The notes beneath the pieces were generated by a model that searched no databases, was not told the origin of the DNA, and worked only from the letters and a program-made list of their open reading frames with translations. DNA of 64,000 nucleotides from Mycolicibacterium neoaurum (GTDB lineage: Bacteria > Actinomycetota > Actinomycetes > Mycobacteriales > Mycobacteriaceae), in contig NZ_JAQIIX010000002.1 of assembly GCF_036946495.1 (NCBI RefSeq), positions 1,984,001-2,048,000 on the forward strand, given 5' to 3'. Every line of letters starts with the position of its first letter. Within the stretch, counting starts at the first letter, position 1. The translations under genes and the position numbers were made by a program. Positions 60,669 to 64,000 of this stretch are shown in pieces.

Positions 60669-61991
60669 GTGACAGCCCGTGTGACGGGGAGCACAATCGA
60701 ACGGGTGGCAGGCGCCTCGAACCCCGAGCCCGCGGTCGCCGTCGGTGACGACCCGCGTCGCTACGCCATGCTGCTCTCCGAGGTCTACGACGCCACCATG
60801 GCAGGCGGGCGATCGCCCGCCAAACCGCGGCCGGTGATCGCCGAATCCTGGAACCGATTGCTGGACAGCGGTATCGACCCCGAGCGTCACGATCCACCGG
60901 ATATCGACCGTAGCGGACTGGATCTGCTGCGGCAGTCCTCGGGGCTGCTGACGGTGCTGGAAGACATCACCCGCGGGCTGGAATCGGTGATCGCCGACGG
61001 CAGTAACATCCTGGTCGTCGCCGATGCACGCGGCCGGGTCCTGTGGCGGTCCGGGACACCGCGAGTGCTCGGCAACGCCGACCGGTTGGGCTTCGTGGAG
61101 GGTGCCGACTGGGGCGAGTCGGCGGTCGGCACCAATGCCATCGGCACCGCCCTGGTGTCACGGCGCGCGGTACAGATCTTCTCAGCCGAGCATTTCCTGC
61201 GCAGTCATCACGCGTGGACCTGCGCGGGTGCGCCGATCCGGGACCCGCGCACCGGGCATGTGATCGGTGCGGTCGACGTGTCCGGCCCGGCGTCCACGGT
61301 GCACCCCACCACGATCGCGCTGGTGGACCTGGTGGCGCGGCTGGCCGAATCGCAACTGCGGGAGGCGCACGCCAGGACGCTGGACCGGCTGCGGGCGGTG
61401 GCGGCCCCGATGTTGGCCCGGCTGGGCGAGCCTGCGTTGGCCGTCGATCCGGAAGGGTGGGTGGCCGCGGTCGACTCGATGCCCCCGCACAACCGGATCA
61501 TGTTGCCGCAGAAAGCAGGACCGGGCAGGACATGGATACCGGCGTTGGGGGCGTGTGAGTTGGAGCCGCTTTCGGGCGGATGGTTGGTGCGGCCCGTCCC
61601 GGACGAAACCTGTGACGAGGCGGCCACCGCTGAGCTGACGCTGGACCTGCGCCAGCAGCCGGTGCTGGAACTGTCCGGGCCGTCCGGGTCGTGGCGGCAG
61701 GACATCTCGCCCCGGCATGCGGAGATCCTGCTGGTGCTGGCCACACATCGGGCCGGGCGGTCCGCTCCGGAGCTGGCGGCTGACCTCTACGGTGACCGGA
61801 GCCGAGTGGTGACTGTCAGGGCCGAGATGTCGCGTCTGCGAAAGCAACTGGTCGGCATCATCGAGGCGCAGCCTTACCGGTTCGGTGCCGGGATCGAAGT
61901 CCGCGTGCATCGCCCGGCGGATCCCGCGACGTTGTTGCCGTCCTCGAGCGCCCCGGCGGTGCGGCAAGCCAGGGGTCAGTCCGCGACGTAG
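60669..61991 (+). CDS. GAF-domain regulator, AcoR-like without the AAA+ domain
   Basis: A ~440-residue protein. The N-terminal IAESWNRLLDSGIDPER pattern and a GAF domain (~80-230; LVVADARGRVLWRSG, GADWGESAVGTNAIGTAL, HHAWTCAGAPIRDPRTG) match the sensor half of AcoR-type sigma54 activators. The central AAA+ domain and Fis HTH are missing. Instead there is a C-terminal ~100-residue winged-helix-like stretch (ISPRHAEILLVLATHRAGRSAPELAADLYGD...MSRLRKQL). It likely activates the adjacent oxidation operon with sigma70. GTG 60669 is one of several possible starts. Overlaps the next convergent gene by 16 bp. Confidence 0.78.
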   Translation: MTARVTGSTIERVAGASNPEPAVAVGDDPRRYAMLLSEVYDATMAGGRSPAKPRPVIAESWNRLLDSGIDPERHDPPDIDRSGLDLLRQSSGLLTVLEDITRGLESVIADGSNILVVADARGRVLWRSGTPRVLGNADRLGFVEGADWGESAVGTNAIGTALVSRRAVQIFSAEHFLRSHHAWTCAGAPIRDPRTGHVIGAVDVSGPASTVHPTTIALVDLVARLAESQLREAHARTLDRLRAVAAPMLARLGEPALAVDPEGWVAAVDSMPPHNRIMLPQKAGPGRTWIPALGACELEPLSGGWLVRPVPDETCDEAATAELTLDLRQQPVLELSGPSGSWRQDISPRHAEILLVLATHRAGRSAPELAADLYGDRSRVVTVRAEMSRLRKQLVGIIEAQPYRFGAGIEVRVHRPADPATLLPSSSAPAVRQARGQSAT

Positions 61992-62743
61992 GACGTCATC
62001 GACAGCGACCCGTAGCTGTACCCGTCCACCAGCACCGAGGCCGGCCGAGCGCCCGCGATACCGGCGAAGTACAGCATCGGGATGAAGTGATCGGGCGTCG
62101 GGACCGCGATCGGATAGTCGGGATGGTCACGTAGCCGCAGTACCTCGGCCGGATCGGTGGTGAGTATCTCCCGCGCCGCGGTATCGAACCGGGCTGCCCA
62201 GTCGAATCCGGTGTCGGCGAAGCCGGAGTCCATCAGGCGCAGATTGTGCACGATGTTGCCGCTGCCGAGCACCAGGACCCCCGCATCGCGCAAGGGGGCC
62301 AGCCGTGCACCGAGATTGAGGTGGTACTCCAGCGGTTGTTCGGCATTGATGGACAGCTGGACCACGGGGATGTCCGCCTCGGGGAAGGCGTGCACCAGGA
62401 CCGACCAGGCACCGTGATCGATACCCCAGCTGTCCTCGTCGGCGCCCACCCAGGTGGGCTGGACGATCTCGGCGATCTCATCGACCAGCCCGGGTAAACC
62501 CGGTGCGGGATAACGGATATCGAAGAGTTCACGGGGGAACCCGTAGAAGTCGTGGATGGTGCGGGGCCAGGACATCGCGGTGACGGCCGTGGCGTTGATG
62601 TACCAGTGCGCGCTGATGACCAGGATGGCCCGCGGCCGGGGAGATGACCGGCCGAACGCCCGCCATGCGGCGGTGTACGGGTTGTCATCGACGGCGTTCA
62701 TCGGGCTGCCGTGCCCGATGAACGCGGCGGGCATGGCGTTCAT
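61976..62743 (-). CDS. DODA-type extradiol aromatic dioxygenase (YgiD-like)
   Basis: A 255-residue class III extradiol dioxygenase family protein (LigB/DODA), using Fe(II) or zinc to open catechol-type rings. Metal ligands are expected at H11 (FIGHGSP), H46 (ISAHWY), D108-H109 (WGIDHGAW), H165 in GNIVHNLR and H218 (TPDHFIPM). Start ATG 62743 has a leaderless -10 (TAGCGT, 6 nt). Substrate unknown; DOPA is used by some relatives. Confidence 0.85.
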   Translation of the reverse strand: MNAMPAAFIGHGSPMNAVDDNPYTAAWRAFGRSSPRPRAILVISAHWYINATAVTAMSWPRTIHDFYGFPRELFDIRYPAPGLPGLVDEIAEIVQPTWVGADEDSWGIDHGAWSVLVHAFPEADIPVVQLSINAEQPLEYHLNLGARLAPLRDAGVLVLGSGNIVHNLRLMDSGFADTGFDWAARFDTAAREILTTDPAEVLRLRDHPDYPIAVPTPDHFIPMLYFAGIAGARPASVLVDGYSYGSLSMTSYVAD

Positions 62744-62749
62744 GAGTCG

Positions 62750-62755
62750 ACGCTA
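62750..62755 (-). promoter_or_regulatory. -10 box of leaderless dioxygenase promoter
   Basis: The minus strand reads TAGCGT, then CGACTC and the ATG at 62743. Confidence 0.6.
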
Positions 62756-62831
62756 CCGCCGGACTGCCGGGCCCGCCCTGACTGTGTGACCGAGGTCTCG
62801 GAGGTAGGCCTTGCGGTACGCACGTACCAAG

Positions 62832-62850
62832 TTAGGGTCACCTTACCTAC
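62832..62850 (+). promoter_or_regulatory. IdeR/DtxR-like iron box upstream of fprA
   Basis: TTAGGGTCACCTTACCTAC matches the mycobacterial iron-box consensus (TTAGGTTAG-GCTAACCTAA) at 13 of 19 positions, with both half-site ends conserved. It lies 19 bp before ATG 62870. IdeR with iron usually represses such genes. Confidence 0.55.
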
Positions 62851-62869
62851 GATTGGAAGTGAGGTCCCG

Positions 62870-64000
62870 ATGCGGAAGATCCGTGTGGCGGTCATCGGAG
62901 CCGGCCCGGCAGGCATCTACGCCTCCGACATTCTGACCAGCGAGTACCCAGATGCTCGGGTCGATCTGTTCGATCGGCTGCCCGCGCCGTACGGACTGGT
63001 CCGCTACGGCGTGGCTCCCGACCACCCGCGCATCAAGGAGATCATCAAGGCGCTGCGCCGCGTGCTCTCTCGTGACGAGATCCGGTTCATCGGCAACGTG
63101 CACTACGGCACCGACCTCTCGCTGGCGGACCTGCGCAGTCACTACGACGCGGTCATCTTCTCCACCGGCGCCCGCCACGACCGACCGCTGGACATCCCCG
63201 GTATCGACCTGCCGGGCAGCCATGGCGCGGCGGACTTCGTCTCCTGGTACGACGGGCATCCGGACGTGCCGCGGGACTGGCCGCTGCAGGCCCGCGAGGT
63301 CGCGGTCCTCGGCGCGGGCAATGTGGCCCTCGATATCGCCAGGTTGCTGGCCAAACCTGCCGACGAACAGCTCGGCACGGAGATCCCCGGCAACGTCTAC
63401 GCCGGGCTCGCGCTCAACCAAGCCACCGATGTCCACGTCTTTGCCCGGCGCGGCCCGGCCCAGATCAAGTTCTCGCCCATGGAATTTCGTGAACTCTCGC
63501 ACTCGCCGAGCGTCGACGTCATCGTGCACCCCGAGGGCTTCGAGATCGACGAGGCGAGCCAGAAGGCCATCAACTCGAGTAAGTCGACCAAGCTCGTCGT
63601 CGACACCATGATGAAGTACATGGACCGGGAACCGACCGGCGCTCCGCACCGCATCCACATCCATCTGTGCCAGTCTCCCGTCGCGGTACTGGGCACCGAG
63701 CGGGTCGAGGGACTGCGCACCGAACGCACCGAACTCATCGGTGACGGCACTGTCCGTGGCACCGGCGAATTCACCGATTGGCCCGTGCAGGCCGTCTACC
63801 GTGCGGTGGGTTACCTGTCCTCGCACCTGGCCGATCTGCCGTTCGATCATCACGCAGGGGTGATTCCCAACGATGCAGGCCGAGTTCTCGACGCCGACTG
63901 GATGGTGGTCGCCGCCACCTATGTCACCGGATGGATCAAGCGCGGACCGATCGGACTCATCGGGCACACGAAATCGGATGCGGCCGAGACTGTTTCCAGC
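62870..64000 (+). CDS. fprA: Ferredoxin/adrenodoxin-type NADP+ reductase FprA, cut by window edge
   Basis: The first 377 residues of a glutathione-reductase-type flavoenzyme. FAD motif VAVIGAGPAGIYASDIL, the FprA/adrenodoxin-reductase segments RLPAPYGLVRYGVAPDHPRIKEII, NADP motif VAVLGAGNVALDIARLL, the FARRGPAQIKFSPMEFREL stretch, and YRAVGYLS near the end. It transfers electrons between NADPH and ferredoxin or similar iron-sulfur carriers. The full protein is about 455 residues, so ~80 are outside. GAAGTGAGG precedes the ATG. An IdeR-like box suggests iron control. Confidence 0.92.
   Translation, partial: MRKIRVAVIGAGPAGIYASDILTSEYPDARVDLFDRLPAPYGLVRYGVAPDHPRIKEIIKALRRVLSRDEIRFIGNVHYGTDLSLADLRSHYDAVIFSTGARHDRPLDIPGIDLPGSHGAADFVSWYDGHPDVPRDWPLQAREVAVLGAGNVALDIARLLAKPADEQLGTEIPGNVYAGLALNQATDVHVFARRGPAQIKFSPMEFRELSHSPSVDVIVHPEGFEIDEASQKAINSSKSTKLVVDTMMKYMDREPTGAPHRIHIHLCQSPVAVLGTERVEGLRTERTELIGDGTVRGTGEFTDWPVQAVYRAVGYLSSHLADLPFDHHAGVIPNDAGRVLDADWMVVAATYVTGWIKRGPIGLIGHTKSDAAETVSS

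Overview
The window looks like a chromosomal segment of a rapidly growing mycobacterium (Mycolicibacterium type). The DNA is GC-rich. The gene content is typically mycobacterial: an MmpS/MmpL pair with a DUF5078 (Rv0455c-type) secreted protein, a 13E12-type DUF222/HNH protein with a LexA/SOS box, a CelA1-like GH6 cellulase, a fused HadAB-like dehydratase, a haemophore-like secreted protein, an F420/PPOX-type enzyme, DUF732 and DUF7373 proteins, and FprA. Many starts are leaderless, with a TANNNT -10 box 6-7 nt before the start codon. I see no tRNA, rRNA, insertion sequence, prophage or CRISPR array. Both window edges cut genes: a CPA2 antiporter on the left and fprA on the right.

Layout. 1-3 kb: antiporter, then a TetR/MFS efflux pair. 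3-8.4 kb: two small secreted proteins and a 957-residue cell-surface protein with four tandem ~130-residue repeats, then a threonine ammonia-lyase. 8.4-13 kb: HadAB-like dehydratase, GNAT, zinc ribbon plus ABC-F ATPase, exported glycoside hydrolase. 13.7-18.7 kb: orphan SigH-like ECF sigma factor, SOS-boxed 13E12 protein, CelA1-like cellulase, HEPN-RES protein. 18-25.7 kb: NmrA-like, PPOX and AraC genes, a cutinase-like enzyme, a membrane Ser/Thr kinase, a lipoprotein, and an NmrA/nitroreductase pair. 25.7-32.8 kb: a regulatory block (large LuxR ATPase, STAS, AraC, GAF-ANTAR), an unknown small gene behind an MtrA-like 9-mer array, and an MFS pump. 32.9-37.6 kb: a six-gene MoxR/DUF58/VWA operon. 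37.6-45.7 kb: SDR, topoisomerase IB, small proteins, an EEP nuclease, an FAD-Rieske fusion, a frameshifted zinc alcohol dehydrogenase and a Tat-exported GH5-like enzyme. 45.7-50.5 kb: Ski2-like helicase, TrkA and a Na+/H+ antiporter. 50.6-56.8 kb: a secreted protein, TetR, MmpS/MmpL, DUF732, DUF5078 and a membrane protein. 56.9-62.7 kb: a ketone/diol oxidation cluster (FMO, butanediol-type dehydrogenase, SDR, GAF regulator) and a DODA-type dioxygenase. 62.8 kb to the end: fprA behind an IdeR-like box.

The most interesting signals are: (1) an ~85-residue two-cysteine module shared by the outer domain of the Ser/Thr kinase and a separate small secreted protein; (2) five MtrA-like 9-mers upstream of an unknown gene; (3) a compact TetR-mmpS-mmpL-DUF732-DUF5078 locus that suggests a siderophore-export unit with an extra small exported component; (4) a MoxR operon in which all three VWA-like proteins have lost the canonical metal site; (5) recently homogenised repeats in the surface protein; and (6) a single-base frameshift in an otherwise intact dehydrogenase.
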